64,000 nt of DNA from contig JAPZRU010000011.1 in NCBI GenBank assembly GCA_027531255.1, positions 1 to 64,000 on the forward strand, read 5' to 3'. Positions 16,529-26,334 of the stretch are shown piece after piece (positions within the stretch are counted from its first letter, which is position 1; each line of letters begins with the position of its first letter). Made by a program: the position numbers and the translations under genes. The notes under the pieces are model-generated. The model was not told where the DNA came from, searched no databases, and saw only the letters and a program-made list of their open reading frames with translations. This DNA is from Steroidobacteraceae bacterium. GTDB lineage: Bacteria; Pseudomonadota; Gammaproteobacteria; Steroidobacterales; Steroidobacteraceae.

Positions 16529-19500
16529 TCACTTCAACCCGCGCGAGTTCCACAGCCAGAATGCCGACGGGATGACGATGAGCGTGAGGAACGTCGCGCT
16601 GACCATCCCGCCCACCATCGGCGCCGCGATGCGACGCATCACCTCGGAGCCGGTGCCGCTGCCGACCATGATCGGCAGCAGGCCGGTCATGATCGTGATC
16701 ACGGTCATCAGCTTGGGCCGCAGCCGCAGCAACGCTCCGTCCACGATCGCATCGTGCAGTGCCGCGCGCGTGAATTCACCGCGCGCGCGCCGCTCCTCCC
16801 ACGCGTGCTCGAGGTACAGGAGCATCACGACGCCCGTCTCCGCGGCCACGCCGGCCAGCGCGATGAAGCCGACCGCGACCGCCACGCTCATGTGGTAGTC
16901 GAGCGCCCACAGCAGCCAGAAGCCCCCGACCAGCGCGAACGGCAGGGTGCCGAGCACGAGCACCACGTCGCGGAAGCGCCGGAAATTCAGGTACAGCAGC
17001 ACCACGATCACGAGCAGCGCGACCGGCACGACGATCCGCAGGCGCTCGACCGCGCGCTCCCAGTACTCGTACTGGCCGGACCACGCGATCGAGTAGCCGG
17101 GCGGCAGCTTCACCTTCGCGGCCACGCGTTCGCGCGCCTGAGCGACGAACGAGCCGAGGTCGCGGCCCTCGATGCCGACGTACACCCAGCCCGAGGGCCG
17201 CGCGTTCTCGCTGCGGATCATCGCCGGGCCGTCGACCAGCGCGACGTCCGCGACGTCCGACAGCGTCACCGTCGCGCCGGTCGGCGCGACGATCGGCAGC
17301 CGCTGCAGGTCGGTCAGCGAGTCGCGCAGGTCCTGTGGATAGCGGAGCAGCACCGGGTAGCGCTCGAGTCCCTCGACCGTATAGGTGACGGTCATGCCCC
17401 CGACCGCGCTCGCGATGACGTCCTCGAGGTCGGCGACGTTGAGCCCGTGGCGCGCAGCGTCCGGGCGGCGGATCGTCACGTCCACGTAGCGCCCGGTGCC
17501 GCCGCTGCGCTCGGCGTACACGCCGGTCGCGCCCTCGATGCCGCGGATCTCCGACTCGATCGCGGCGCCGAGCCGGTCGATCTCGGCGAGATCGGGCCCG
17601 GAGATCTTCACGCCCAGCGGCGTCTTGATGCCGGTGGCCAGCATGTCGATGCGCGTCTTGATCGGCGGCACCCACGCGTTCGCGATGCCGGGCACCTGCA
17701 CGATGCGGTCGAGCTCCGCGCGCAGCTTCTCCGGCGTCATGCCGTCGCGCCACTGGTCGCGCGGCTTCAGCATGATCGTGGTCTCGATCATCTCGAACGG
17801 CGCGGGGTCGGTCGCCGTCTCCGCGCGACCGGCCTTGCCGAACACGCGCTCCACTTCCGGCACGGTCTTGATCAGGCGGTCGGTGGTCTGGAGCAGATTC
17901 CGCACTGCTTCCGCGGAGATGCCCGGCTGCGCGGTCGGCATGTAGAGGAGGTCGCCCTCGTCCAGGTCCGGCATGAACTCGCTGCCCAGCCGCGAGGCCG
18001 GCAGCGCCGTCAGCACGACGAGCAGCGCCGCGATGCCGACCGTCGCCTTCGGATGCCGCAGCGCGAAGTCGAGAAACGGCCGGTAGGCCGCCATCGCAGC
18101 ACGGTTCACCGGGTTCTCGCGCTCCGCGCGGATGCGCCCCTTCACGAGGTAGAGGATCAGGACCGGCACCAGCGTGACCGCGAGCACTGCGGACACCAGC
18201 ATCGCGTAGGTCTTGGTGTACGCGAGCGGGTGGAACAGCCGGCCTTCCTGCGCGCCGAGCGCGAACACCGGCAGGAACGACAGCGCGACGATCAGCAGCG
18301 AGAAGAACAGCGCGGGCCCGACCTCGACGCAGGCCTCCTGCACGAGCTCGGCACGCGGCCGGTCGGGCTGCTTCTCCAGTTTCCGGTGCACGTTCTCGAC
18401 CATCACGATGCTGGCGTCGACCATCGTGCCGATCGCGATCGCGATGCCGCCCAGCGACATGACGTTCGCCTCGATGCCCTGCACGAGCATGATCCAGAAC
18501 GCGCCGAGGATGCCGAGCGGCAGCGCGATCACGATCACGAGGCTCGAGCGGAAGTGCAGCAGGAACACCGCGCAGACCAGCGCGACGACCAGGAACTCCT
18601 CGACCAGCCGTTCGCGCAGGTTGTCGATCGCGCGCTGGATGAGGCCCGAGCGGTCGTAGGTCGTGACGACCTCGACGCCCTGCGGCAGCCCGGCCTCGAG
18701 CGACTCCAGCTTGTTCCGCGCGGCGAGGATCGTCTCCAGCGCGTTCGCGCCGTGGCGCATCACGACGATGCCGCCCGCGACTTCGCCCTCGCCGTCCAGT
18801 TCCGCGATGCCGCGGCGCATCTCGGGGCCGCGGCGCACCTCGGCGACCGCGCCGAGCAGCACCGGCACACCGTCCTGCACCATCAGCGGGATCTGCCGGA
18901 GATCGTCCGCGCTCTGCACGTAGCCGCGCGCGCGGACCATGTACTCGGTCTCGGCGAGTTCCAGCACCGAGCCGCCGGCCTCGCCGCTGCCGCGCCGGAT
19001 CGCCTCCTCCACCATCATCAGCGTGATGCCGTACGCCTGCAGGCGCGCCGGATCCACGACCACCTGCCACGCACGCACGTGGCCGCCGATGCTCGCGACC
19101 TCGGCGACGCCGGGCACCGACTGCAGCTGCGGCTTGAGGTACCAGTCCTGGACGCTTCGCAACTGGCCGAGGTCGTGGCCGCCGGTGCGATCGACGAGCG
19201 CATACTGCAGCACCCAGCCGACGCCCGAGGCGTCCGGACCGAGCGAGGGCCGCACGCCCTCGGGCAGCCGCGAGGCCGCCTGGCTGAGGTACTCGAGTAC
19301 GCGCGAGCGCGCCCAATAGGGGTCGGTGCCGTCCTCGAACAGCACGTAGACGAACGAGTCGCCGAAGAACGAGTAGCCGCGGACCGCGGTCGTGCCCGGC
19401 ACCGAGAGCAGCGCGCTCGTCAGCGGGTACGTGACCTGGTCCTCGACGACGCGCGGCGCCTGGCCCGGGAACGTCGTGCGCACGATCACCTGGACGTCGG

Positions 19501-19627
19501 ACAGGTCCGGGATCGCGTCCACCGGCGTTCGGACGAGCGCGTAGAAGCCGCCGAGCGTGAGCGCAGCCGCGAGCAGCAGCACGATGCCGCGGTTCGCGAG
19601 CGAGGCGGCGATCAGCCGGACGATCAC
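16529..19627 (-). CDS. cusA: Heavy-metal efflux RND transporter (CusA/CzcA family)
   Basis: The 1032-residue inner-membrane pump shows the HAE-1/HME layout: an N-terminal helix, TPVDAIPDLSDVQVIVRT, PLTSALLSVPGTTAVRGYSFFG, VYVLFEDGTDPYWARSRVLEYL, a first helix bundle with GIEANVMSLGGIAIAIGTMVDASIVMVENVHRKLE, and a second bundle after residue 850. DLSDVQV and the GTMVDASIVMVEN block are typical of the monovalent-cation (Cu/Ag, CusA) group. Many Met residues around the periplasmic cleft support copper or silver. The start is GTG at 19627, overlapping the CusB stop (TGA at 19624) as GTGA. It is the last gene of a four-gene operon. Confidence 0.95.
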   Translation of the reverse strand: MIVRLIAASLANRGIVLLLAAALTLGGFYALVRTPVDAIPDLSDVQVIVRTTFPGQAPRVVEDQVTYPLTSALLSVPGTTAVRGYSFFGDSFVYVLFEDGTDPYWARSRVLEYLSQAASRLPEGVRPSLGPDASGVGWVLQYALVDRTGGHDLGQLRSVQDWYLKPQLQSVPGVAEVASIGGHVRAWQVVVDPARLQAYGITLMMVEEAIRRGSGEAGGSVLELAETEYMVRARGYVQSADDLRQIPLMVQDGVPVLLGAVAEVRRGPEMRRGIAELDGEGEVAGGIVVMRHGANALETILAARNKLESLEAGLPQGVEVVTTYDRSGLIQRAIDNLRERLVEEFLVVALVCAVFLLHFRSSLVIVIALPLGILGAFWIMLVQGIEANVMSLGGIAIAIGTMVDASIVMVENVHRKLEKQPDRPRAELVQEACVEVGPALFFSLLIVALSFLPVFALGAQEGRLFHPLAYTKTYAMLVSAVLAVTLVPVLILYLVKGRIRAERENPVNRAAMAAYRPFLDFALRHPKATVGIAALLVVLTALPASRLGSEFMPDLDEGDLLYMPTAQPGISAEAVRNLLQTTDRLIKTVPEVERVFGKAGRAETATDPAPFEMIETTIMLKPRDQWRDGMTPEKLRAELDRIVQVPGIANAWVPPIKTRIDMLATGIKTPLGVKISGPDLAEIDRLGAAIESEIRGIEGATGVYAERSGGTGRYVDVTIRRPDAARHGLNVADLEDVIASAVGGMTVTYTVEGLERYPVLLRYPQDLRDSLTDLQRLPIVAPTGATVTLSDVADVALVDGPAMIRSENARPSGWVYVGIEGRDLGSFVAQARERVAAKVKLPPGYSIAWSGQYEYWERAVERLRIVVPVALLVIVVLLYLNFRRFRDVVLVLGTLPFALVGGFWLLWALDYHMSVAVAVGFIALAGVAAETGVVMLLYLEHAWEERRARGEFTRAALHDAIVDGALLRLRPKLMTVITIMTGLLPIMVGSGTGSEVMRRIAAPMVGGMVSATFLTLIVIPSAFWLWNSRGLK

Positions 19628-21063
19628 GGGGCGCCTCCGCCGGTGCCGTGACCCACGTGCTGCGAGGCCGCGATCTGCCGATCCAGGCTGCCGCGCAGCG
19701 TGGACTCGGAATCGATCAGGAACTGGCCGGCGACGACCACGCGCTCGCCGGCGGCGAGCCCGTCGCGGATCTCGACGCGATCGCCCGCCTCGACGCCCGG
19801 CGTGACCAGTCGCGTGACGAAGCGGCCCTGTCCGAGCGCGACGACGACGCGCGCGTGCCGACCGGTGCGGATCACCGCGTCGAGCGGCACGTGCACGACC
19901 TCGCGCGCCTCGCCGGCGTGCAGTTCCGCGACGCCGACCATGCCGGGACGCAGTCGCATGCCCGCGTTGTCGAGCACGAGGCGCGCCTGCACGGTGCGCG
20001 TCATCATGTCGAGCTCAGGCAGCACCTCCGCGACCTCCGCGTCCAGCCGCGCGCCCGGCAGCGCCGCGAAACGCAGCGTCGCGTGCGCGCCCGGCGCCAG
20101 CCCGGCGGAGAGCGCTTCCGGCACCGCCGCCACCGCCCAGATGCGGTCGGTCGGCAGGATCTTCGCCGCCATCATCTCGGGACCGACCTGTCCGCCTTCG
20201 AGCACGCCGAGCTCCGCGACCACGCCGTCCACCGGCGCGCGGTAGACGACGCGACCGCTCTCGCCGGCCTGCGCGCCGAGCGCGCGCAGGCGCGCCTGCG
20301 CGGCCGTGACGAGTTCCGCGTCGCCCAGCCGGCGAGCCCGTTCCAGGTCCTGGCGGGCCGTCGACAGCATCGGCGCGTAGACGGCGAAGAGCGGCTGGCC
20401 CGCCTTCACGCGCTCCCCGGCCGCGCGCACGTAGAGCGCCTCGACGAAGCCCATCGTGCGCACCCGCACCTCGCGGGCGCCGCGGGCGTCGAACTCGACG
20501 CGCGCGACGGCCTCCACGGTCGGACGCAGCGGGCCGGACTCGGCCGTCGCGACCCGCACTCCGAGCGACTGCTGCATGCCCTCGGTCACGCGGACCGTCG
20601 CGCCCTGCACGGGCGCCGTGGAGCCGCTCGCCCCGGCCGGCGCGTACGCCGCCCCGGGCTGGCCGGTGCCGGCGGCACCGTGCTCGTGCGCAGGAGCCGC
20701 GGTCGCGTCCTCGGGCGTTTCGGACATCGGCACGAGGTCCATCCCGCAGATCGGGCACTCGCCCGGCTCGTCGCTCGTGATCTCGGGATGCATCGGGCAG
20801 GTGTAGCCCTGCGCGTGCAGCAGCGCGTGCTCGCGCAGTGCCGCGTCGCGCTCGCTCGCGGCGGAGCCTCCCGCAGGAGCGGCCCCGGGGGCCGGCGTCG
20901 CCGCGCCGTCGGCGGCCGGCGCCTCCGCGGCGCGCTCGCCGCAGCCGGTGAGCGTTGCGGCCACCAGCAGCGAGGCGGCGACGGCCGGTGCGAGCCGCGC
21001 ACCGCGAGCGAGCGGACGGCGGCCAGGCAGGATCCGGAACCGCGACGGATTCACGTAGTTCAC
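19624..21063 (-). CDS. cusB: RND efflux periplasmic adaptor with heavy-metal-binding domain (CusB family)
   Basis: A 479-residue lipoprotein-like adaptor. The signal ends with a lipobox TLTGC (Cys41). A heavy-metal-binding domain at about residues 87-112 contains YTCPMHPEI and GECPICGMDLVP, a metal-capturing cysteine/histidine cluster. Then come the barrel-sandwich and helical hairpin (AVYAPMLSTARQDLERARRLG) and the beta-barrel domains of the HlyD fold. It links the CusA pump with the TolC-like channel and can pass metal to CusA. The start is the GTG at 21063, overlapping the upstream stop (GTGA), so the three pump genes are translationally chained. Confidence 0.95.
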   Translation of the reverse strand: MNYVNPSRFRILPGRRPLARGARLAPAVAASLLVAATLTGCGERAAEAPAADGAATPAPGAAPAGGSAASERDAALREHALLHAQGYTCPMHPEITSDEPGECPICGMDLVPMSETPEDATAAPAHEHGAAGTGQPGAAYAPAGASGSTAPVQGATVRVTEGMQQSLGVRVATAESGPLRPTVEAVARVEFDARGAREVRVRTMGFVEALYVRAAGERVKAGQPLFAVYAPMLSTARQDLERARRLGDAELVTAAQARLRALGAQAGESGRVVYRAPVDGVVAELGVLEGGQVGPEMMAAKILPTDRIWAVAAVPEALSAGLAPGAHATLRFAALPGARLDAEVAEVLPELDMMTRTVQARLVLDNAGMRLRPGMVGVAELHAGEAREVVHVPLDAVIRTGRHARVVVALGQGRFVTRLVTPGVEAGDRVEIRDGLAAGERVVVAGQFLIDSESTLRGSLDRQIAASQHVGHGTGGGAP

Positions 21064-22388
21064 GGCAGGTCTCCGGCCAGCGCGTCGAGCTGCGCGCCGG
21101 CGATGGCGAGTTCGGTGGCGGTCCGCAGGCGGCGGACCTCCGCGTCGAGCCGCGCGCGGGTGGCGGCCACGACCGAGTCGTAGCTGCCGCTGCCCGCCGC
21201 ATAGGCGGCGAGCGCCGCCTCGGCGGCGGTGCGCGCGGTCGGCAGCACGCGCGTGTCCATCAGTTCCAGCATCGCGCCGGCGCGCGTCGCGCGGGCGTGG
21301 ACCTCGCGCAGCGACATCGTCAGCATGCGCAGCCCGTCCTCGCGCATTCGCTCCGCCGCGCGCACCTCGGCACGCGCCGCCGAGAGCTCGCGCTGCTGCC
21401 GGTGCTTCGTGAAGAACGGCAGCTCGACCGTGACCATCGCGCTCAGCATGTCGCTCCGGCGCGGGCCGGGCGCGATCGACTCCGTCATCGCGTCGGCCGC
21501 CATCGGATCCACCGGGGCCGCGGCCATGCCCTCGCGTCCCGAGCGGAACCCGTAAGCGACGTCGATGCCCCACATCGGCCGGAACTTCGCGCGCGCGACC
21601 GCTGCTTCCGCCTCGGCCGCGGCGATGGCGGCGGCCGCCTCGACGTGCGCCGGGTGGCGCGCGAGCCGCTCCTCCAGCGTCGCGAGAGGCGACGGCGGCG
21701 CGGGCCGGGGCAGTTCGAGCTGCAGGTCCGCGACGTCGCCGAGCCAGCGCACCAGCGCGGCGCGACGCATCGCGGCCTCCTCGTCCAGCATCAGCGCGCG
21801 TTCGTCGAGCATCGCGAGTTCGAGGCGCGCATTGAGCAGCTCGGCCTGCCCGACGCCCTCCCCGCTTGCGTACATCGAGGTGGCGGCGGCTTCCATCCGG
21901 CGCACCCACCCCTGCTGCTCGCGCACCAGTTCGCGCTCGCGTGCGGTGGCGGCGGCCTCCGCCCAGGCGCTTCGGACCGCCAGGCGAACCTCGCGCGTCC
22001 GCGCGACGATGCGTGCTTCGCGACCGTCGGCGAGCCGGTCGAGGCGGTCGCCCATCGGGCCGCGGTCGGGCGTGAAGCGCTGCATCACCCCGACCTCGAG
22101 CATCGTCATGTCGTCGGCGGACAGCGAGAGCGAGTCGGCGGGCACGTTGACGGCGCCGACGCGAGCCTCGGGGTTCGGCAGTTGTCGCGCCGCCACCGCG
22201 CGGTCGCGGTAGGCGGCGGCTTCGTCGCCGTACGCGGCGATCATCGCGTCGCCCTCGAGCGCGAGGCGCTCGGCCTCGGCGAGGCTCAGGGGTGCGGCCG
22301 ACGCGAGTGCGACGGGTCCGAGCGCGAACGCGAGCGCGAGGGTCGCGGTGGACAACGTGCCACACGCGGCGCGTCGAAGGCGATCCAT
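21060..22388 (-). CDS. cusC: TolC-family outer-membrane channel of a metal efflux system
   Basis: The 442-residue protein has a signal peptide ending ASAAP and two OEP repeats. These are long Ala/Arg/Glu-rich helices, with the characteristic LPNPEARVGA and FRPMWGIDVAYGFR segments. TolC-type trimers form the outer-membrane exit duct. It shares an operon with CusB and CusA, so it is assigned to the same copper/silver pump. Sequence divergence in this family is high, so the metal specificity is taken from its neighbours. It follows the small Cys-rich gene by 68 bp. Confidence 0.9.
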   Translation of the reverse strand: MDRLRRAACGTLSTATLALAFALGPVALASAAPLSLAEAERLALEGDAMIAAYGDEAAAYRDRAVAARQLPNPEARVGAVNVPADSLSLSADDMTMLEVGVMQRFTPDRGPMGDRLDRLADGREARIVARTREVRLAVRSAWAEAAATARERELVREQQGWVRRMEAAATSMYASGEGVGQAELLNARLELAMLDERALMLDEEAAMRRAALVRWLGDVADLQLELPRPAPPSPLATLEERLARHPAHVEAAAAIAAAEAEAAVARAKFRPMWGIDVAYGFRSGREGMAAAPVDPMAADAMTESIAPGPRRSDMLSAMVTVELPFFTKHRQQRELSAARAEVRAAERMREDGLRMLTMSLREVHARATRAGAMLELMDTRVLPTARTAAEAALAAYAAGSGSYDSVVAATRARLDAEVRRLRTATELAIAGAQLDALAGDLP

Positions 22389-22456
22389 GGTCCGGTCTCC
22401 GGGTACGGCGAAACACGGCCCGGGGTGCGGGCCGGGGTCACGAACTCGGAGCGGAG

Positions 22457-22888
22457 CTACTCCAGCCGCCGACCGTAACGGTCGACCGGCGCCAGGTCGG
22501 GGATGGGTACGGCGGAACCGAAGTCGGCGCGTCGCGCGGCCGCCGCCGGCTCGAGCCGGAGGAGTACGGGCGCGGCGAGCGCGAGCCAGAGCGGTTCGCC
22601 GAGCACCTTGGCCTCGCGGAAGTCGATCGCGGGCTTCGGCACCATCTCGCAGACGGACGGCGAGACGCGCGTACGTGCTTCGTCGTCATGGCAGCGCAGC
22701 GCCGGATCCGCGGCGTCGGGGCAGTGCTCGCAGGGCGCCTCGACCGTGGCTGCCGGCAGGGTGGCTGCGAACGCCATCGCACAGGGGGCGAGTGCGAGCG
22801 ACAGCCAGTTCGCCAGGAACAGCGCCAGCGCCGCGGCGGCGAAGCCGCGGCGGCGGTGACGCAGCCGCTGCAGTACGGTCCGGTTCAT
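22457..22888 (-). CDS. Small Cys-rich exported protein heading the copper operon
   Basis: This 143-residue protein has a basic start, one hydrophobic segment (about residues 14-42) ending in ALAPCAMAFA, then the motif APCEHCPDAADPALRCHDDE, a C-x2-C with a further Cys and His, and SVCEM. A second hydrophobic stretch EPLWLALAAPVLL lies near the C-terminus. It resembles the DUF2946-type or unnamed small proteins often placed at the head of copper efflux operons. A periplasmic copper-binding or sensing role is inference. It is the first gene on this strand, 68 bp ahead of cusC. Confidence 0.7.
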   Translation of the reverse strand: MNRTVLQRLRHRRRGFAAAALALFLANWLSLALAPCAMAFAATLPAATVEAPCEHCPDAADPALRCHDDEARTRVSPSVCEMVPKPAIDFREAKVLGEPLWLALAAPVLLRLEPAAAARRADFGSAVPIPDLAPVDRYGRRLE

Positions 22889-23128
22889 CGCCGCCGACGT
22901 TAGTCCGGCGACCGCACGATTCAAACGGGTATTTTCCGCAGCCGGTTCGCGCCCCGCGCGCGGCGCCGACCGTTGCGAACGAAGGCCCGGCCGCCGCCCC
23001 CCGGCGGGTCCGGGCGCACCCCGGGTCCCGCCGGGTGGCACGCACCCCGTGCTAGCATTCCGGGCCCCGCCGGACCCGTTCCCGGGCTCTCGGCGGCCCG
23101 ATTCCGCATTCCCGGGAGTTTTCACAGC

Positions 23129-24427
23129 ATGGCGACCGTCAAGCTCCAGGCCCCGGCAGGGGGCGAGCGCATCACGATCAGCAACGGCAGGCTGGTCGTC
23201 CCCGACCAGCCGATCGTGCCCTTCATAGAGGGCGACGGCACCGGTCCCGACATCTGGCGCGCCTCGGTGCGCGTCTTCGACGCGGCAGTGCAGAAGGCCT
23301 ACGGCGGCAAGCGCAGGATCCACTGGATGGAGGTGCTCGCGGGCGAGAAGTCGAACAAGCTCCTCAACACCTGGCTGCCCGACGAGACCGTCGAGGCCTG
23401 CCGCGAGTATCTCGTCTCGATCAAGGGCCCGCTGACGACCCCGATCGGCGGCGGCATCCGCAGCCTGAACGTCGCGCTGCGGCAGATGCTCGACCTCTAC
23501 GTCTGCCTGCGCCCGGTGCGCTGGTTCAAGGGCGTGCCCTCGCCCGTGAAGTCGCCCGACAAGGTCGACATGGTCATCTTCCGCGAGAACACGGAGGACA
23601 TCTACGCCGGCATCGAGTTCGAGGCGGGCTCCGCGGAGAACGCCAGGTTCCAGGAGTTGTTCAAGCAGGCGTTCCCGAAGCACTTCGGGAAGATCCGCTT
23701 CCCCGCCACGTCGGGCATCGGCATCAAGCCGGTCTCGCAGGAGGGCACCGAGCGCCTGTTCCGCGCCGCCGTCGAGTACGCGATCGTCAACAAGCGCAGG
23801 AGCGTGACGATCGTGCACAAGGGCAACATCATGAAGTTCACGGAAGGCGCGTTCCGGAACTGGTCCTACGCGCTGGCCGAGCGCGAGTTCGGCGACCAGG
23901 TCTACACCTGGGAGCAGTGGGAACGCACGAAGGCCGCGAAGGGCGAGAAGGCCGCGAACGAGGAGCAGGACGCGGCGAAGAAGGCCGGCAAGGTCATCAT
24001 CAAGGACGCGATCGCCGACATCACCCTGCAGCAGGTGCTGACCCGCCCCGACGAGTTCGACGTGATCGCCACGATGAACCTGAACGGCGACTACCTGTCG
24101 GACGCGCTGGCTGCGCAGGTCGGCGGCATAGGCATCGCGCCGGGCGGCAACGTCAACTACGTCACGGGGCACGCGGTGTTCGAGGCCACGCACGGCACCG
24201 CGCCGAAGTACGCGAACCTCGACAAGGTGAACCCGGGCTCGGTAATCCTGTCCGGCGAGATGATGCTGCGCTACATGGGCTGGACCGAGGCGGCGGACGC
24301 GATCATCGCGTCGATGGACAGGACCATCGGCGAGAAGATCGTGACCTACGATTTCGCGCGGCTGATGGAAGGCGCGCGCGAGGTCAAGTGCAGCGAGTTC
24401 GCGGATCGGATGATCCAGAACCTCTGA
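23129..24427 (+). CDS. icd: Isocitrate dehydrogenase, NADP-dependent
   Basis: Icd oxidises isocitrate to 2-oxoglutarate in the citric acid cycle. The 432-residue protein matches the E. coli-type homodimeric enzyme: [31 protein letters not shown] with Ser112 in the position phosphorylated by Ace[49 protein letters not shown] and the cofactor segment [12 protein letters not shown]. Between KFTEGAF and IIKDAIAD is a Lys/Glu-rich insert (residues about 265-292) longer than in E. coli. The ATG at 23129 was chosen from the family N-terminus and CGGGAG upstream. It lies 68 bp ahead of aceK, its regulator. Confidence 0.98.
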   Translation: MATVKLQAPAGGERITISNGRLVVPDQPIVPFIEGDGTGPDIWRASVRVFDAAVQKAYGGKRRIHWMEVLAGEKSNKLLNTWLPDETVEACREYLVSIKGPLTTPIGGGIRSLNVALRQMLDLYVCLRPVRWFKGVPSPVKSPDKVDMVIFRENTEDIYAGIEFEAGSAENARFQELFKQAFPKHFGKIRFPATSGIGIKPVSQEGTERLFRAAVEYAIVNKRRSVTIVHKGNIMKFTEGAFRNWSYALAEREFGDQVYTWEQWERTKAAKGEKAANEEQDAAKKAGKVIIKDAIADITLQQVLTRPDEFDVIATMNLNGDYLSDALAAQVGGIGIAPGGNVNYVTGHAVFEATHGTAPKYANLDKVNPGSVILSGEMMLRYMGWTEAADAIIASMDRTIGEKIVTYDFARLMEGAREVKCSEFADRMIQNL

Positions 24428-24495
24428 CGAGGCGCAGCCACGCGGCCGGGCGCCCACGCGCCCGGTCGCGCCGGCCGTGGGTAGGGGGGCCGCGG

Positions 24496-26232
24496 ATGAA
24501 CGAAGTGTCCTACGGCGCGCGTGCGCGCGAGGCTGCCGACGCGATCGCCGGCGCTTTCGACCGCTACAACGCCGAGTTCCGCGCCATCACGCGGCGCGCG
24601 CCGCTGCGCTTCGACGCCCGGGACTGGCAGGGCGCGCAGAAGGACGCGGTGGAGCGCATCGAACTGTACGGCCGCTACGTCGACAGCACCTGCGCGGAGC
24701 TGAAACTCAGGCTCGGCGAGGACGCGGCCGAGCGGTTCCTCTGGGCCGAGATCAAGCGCCGCTACGAGGAACTGATCGCGGAGGTCTTCGACTCCGAGTT
24801 CCGCAAGACCTTCTTCAACTCGATCGGCCGCACGTTCTTCGGCACCGTCGGCGTCGACTCGGCGATCGAGTTCGTCGCGCTCGACCTCGACCCGCTCTCG
24901 CGGATCTCCGACTACGACTTCATGACCACCTACCAGAACCGCGGCTCGCTCGAGCTGCTGTTCGAGGAGGTGCTAGCCGACTTCCGCACGCAGGCGCGCT
25001 GGCGCGATTTCGATCGCAGCCTGCGGATCGTCGCCACCGAGATCGAGAAGCGCAGCGCCGCGCAGGGCGAACGTCGCGGCCCGACGCGCGTCGAGATGAT
25101 CCGCCAGCCCTTCTACCAGCTGACGCGCGTGTACCTCGTCGGGCGCGTGGTCGGCCGCGACTGGTCGATGCCGCTCGCGATCGCGCTGAAGCACACCGAG
25201 CGCGGGATCCTCGTCGACGCGGTGATGACGGCCGTCGACGACCTGTCGGTCCTGTTCAGCTTCACGCGCTCCTACTTCCACGTGGACCTCGAGCGCGTCG
25301 GCAAGGCGGTGCTGTTCCTGAAGCAGCTGATGCCGCACAAGGCCGTCAGCGAACTCTTCATCGTGATCGGGCGCGCCAAGCAGGGAAAGACGGAGCGTTA
25401 CCGCGAGCTGTTCCGGCACCTGGCCTCCACCGAGGACCAGTTCGTGCACGCGCCGGGCGAGCGCGGGCTCGTGATGGTGTGCTTCACCCTTCCCTCGTTC
25501 GACGTCGTGTTCAAGCTGATCCGCGACCACTTCCCGGTGCAGAAGAACATCCTGCGCAGCGACGTGCTGAAGAAGTACGAGCTCGTGTTCAAGCACGACC
25601 GCGCGGGGCGGCTCGTCGACGCACAGGAGTTCAAGCGCCTGCGCTTCCCGAAGCACCGCTTCGCGCCGGCGCTGCTCGACGAGCTGCTGAGCGAGACCGC
25701 CAACACCGTGCACGTGGACGGCGAAGACCTCATCATCGACCACTGCTACATCGAGCGGCGGATGACGCCGCTGAACATCTACATCCGCACCGCGCCGCCC
25801 GAGCTCGCCGAGGCCGCGGTGCTGGACTACGGCCAGGCGATCCGCGACCTCGCCTACACCAACATCTTCGCCGGCGACCTGCTGCTGAAGAACTTCGGCG
25901 TGACGCGCCACGGCCGCGTGATCTTCTACGACTACGACGAGCTGTGCCTCGTGACCGACTGCCGCTTCCGCGAACTGCCCCAGGCGCAGTCGTACGAGGA
26001 CGAGATGCGCGCCGAGACCTGGTACTACGTCGCGGACAACGACGTGTTCCCGGAGACCTTCATCAACTTCCTCGGCTTCGAGGAACGCCTCAAGGCCGCG
26101 TTCCTGTCGGCCCACGCCGAGATCCTGACGGCCGAGTGGTGGCGCGGCGTGCAGGAGCGCCTCAAGTCGAGCGAACTGCTGGAAGTGCTGCCTTACGCCT
26201 CGCAGCGCGTGCGGGTCGCGAGCAGCGCCTAG
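24496..26232 (+). CDS. aceK: Isocitrate dehydrogenase kinase/phosphatase
   Basis: AceK phosphorylates and dephosphorylates Icd, shifting carbon between the citric acid cycle and the glyoxylate bypass. The 578-residue length is standard. Recognisable segments are FRKTFFNSIGRTFFGTVG, the AceK nucleotide loop LFIVIGRAKQGKTERYRELFRHL, KNILRSDVLKKYELVFKHDRAGRLVD, YIERRMTPLNIY, FAGDLLLKNFGVTRHGRVIFYDYDE and the C-terminal DVFPETFINFLGF. Placement directly behind icd rather than with aceBA suggests co-transcription with its substrate. No aceA or aceB is in the window. Confidence 0.98.
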   Translation: MNEVSYGARAREAADAIAGAFDRYNAEFRAITRRAPLRFDARDWQGAQKDAVERIELYGRYVDSTCAELKLRLGEDAAERFLWAEIKRRYEELIAEVFDSEFRKTFFNSIGRTFFGTVGVDSAIEFVALDLDPLSRISDYDFMTTYQNRGSLELLFEEVLADFRTQARWRDFDRSLRIVATEIEKRSAAQGERRGPTRVEMIRQPFYQLTRVYLVGRVVGRDWSMPLAIALKHTERGILVDAVMTAVDDLSVLFSFTRSYFHVDLERVGKAVLFLKQLMPHKAVSELFIVIGRAKQGKTERYRELFRHLASTEDQFVHAPGERGLVMVCFTLPSFDVVFKLIRDHFPVQKNILRSDVLKKYELVFKHDRAGRLVDAQEFKRLRFPKHRFAPALLDELLSETANTVHVDGEDLIIDHCYIERRMTPLNIYIRTAPPELAEAAVLDYGQAIRDLAYTNIFAGDLLLKNFGVTRHGRVIFYDYDELCLVTDCRFRELPQAQSYEDEMRAETWYYVADNDVFPETFINFLGFEERLKAAFLSAHAEILTAEWWRGVQERLKSSELLEVLPYASQRVRVASSA

Positions 26233-26269
26233 GCCGATCGCGGGATCGCGAAGGAAAGGCCCTTCAGGA

Positions 26270-26297
26270 GCGAGTCGCGGGCCGCCCCGCGACTCGC
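26270..26297. terminator. Hairpin between convergent aceK and pldA
   Basis: GCGAGTCGCGGG (26270-26281) pairs perfectly with CCCGCGACTCGC (26286-26297) around a 4-base loop. It lies between the ends of aceK (26232) and pldA (26335). No T-run is present on either side, so it may be a bidirectional factor-assisted terminator or a 3'-end protector. Confidence 0.6.
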
Positions 26298-26334
26298 GGG
26301 TTCGCAGCGCCGGCAGGCGACTGCGAACGAATGG

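Noticed and set aside
16754-19651. Nearly 1000-codon plus-strand reading opposite cusA
   Set aside because: It is the GC-rich mirror of the cusA gene; the translation is His/Arg/Asp-rich with no domain.
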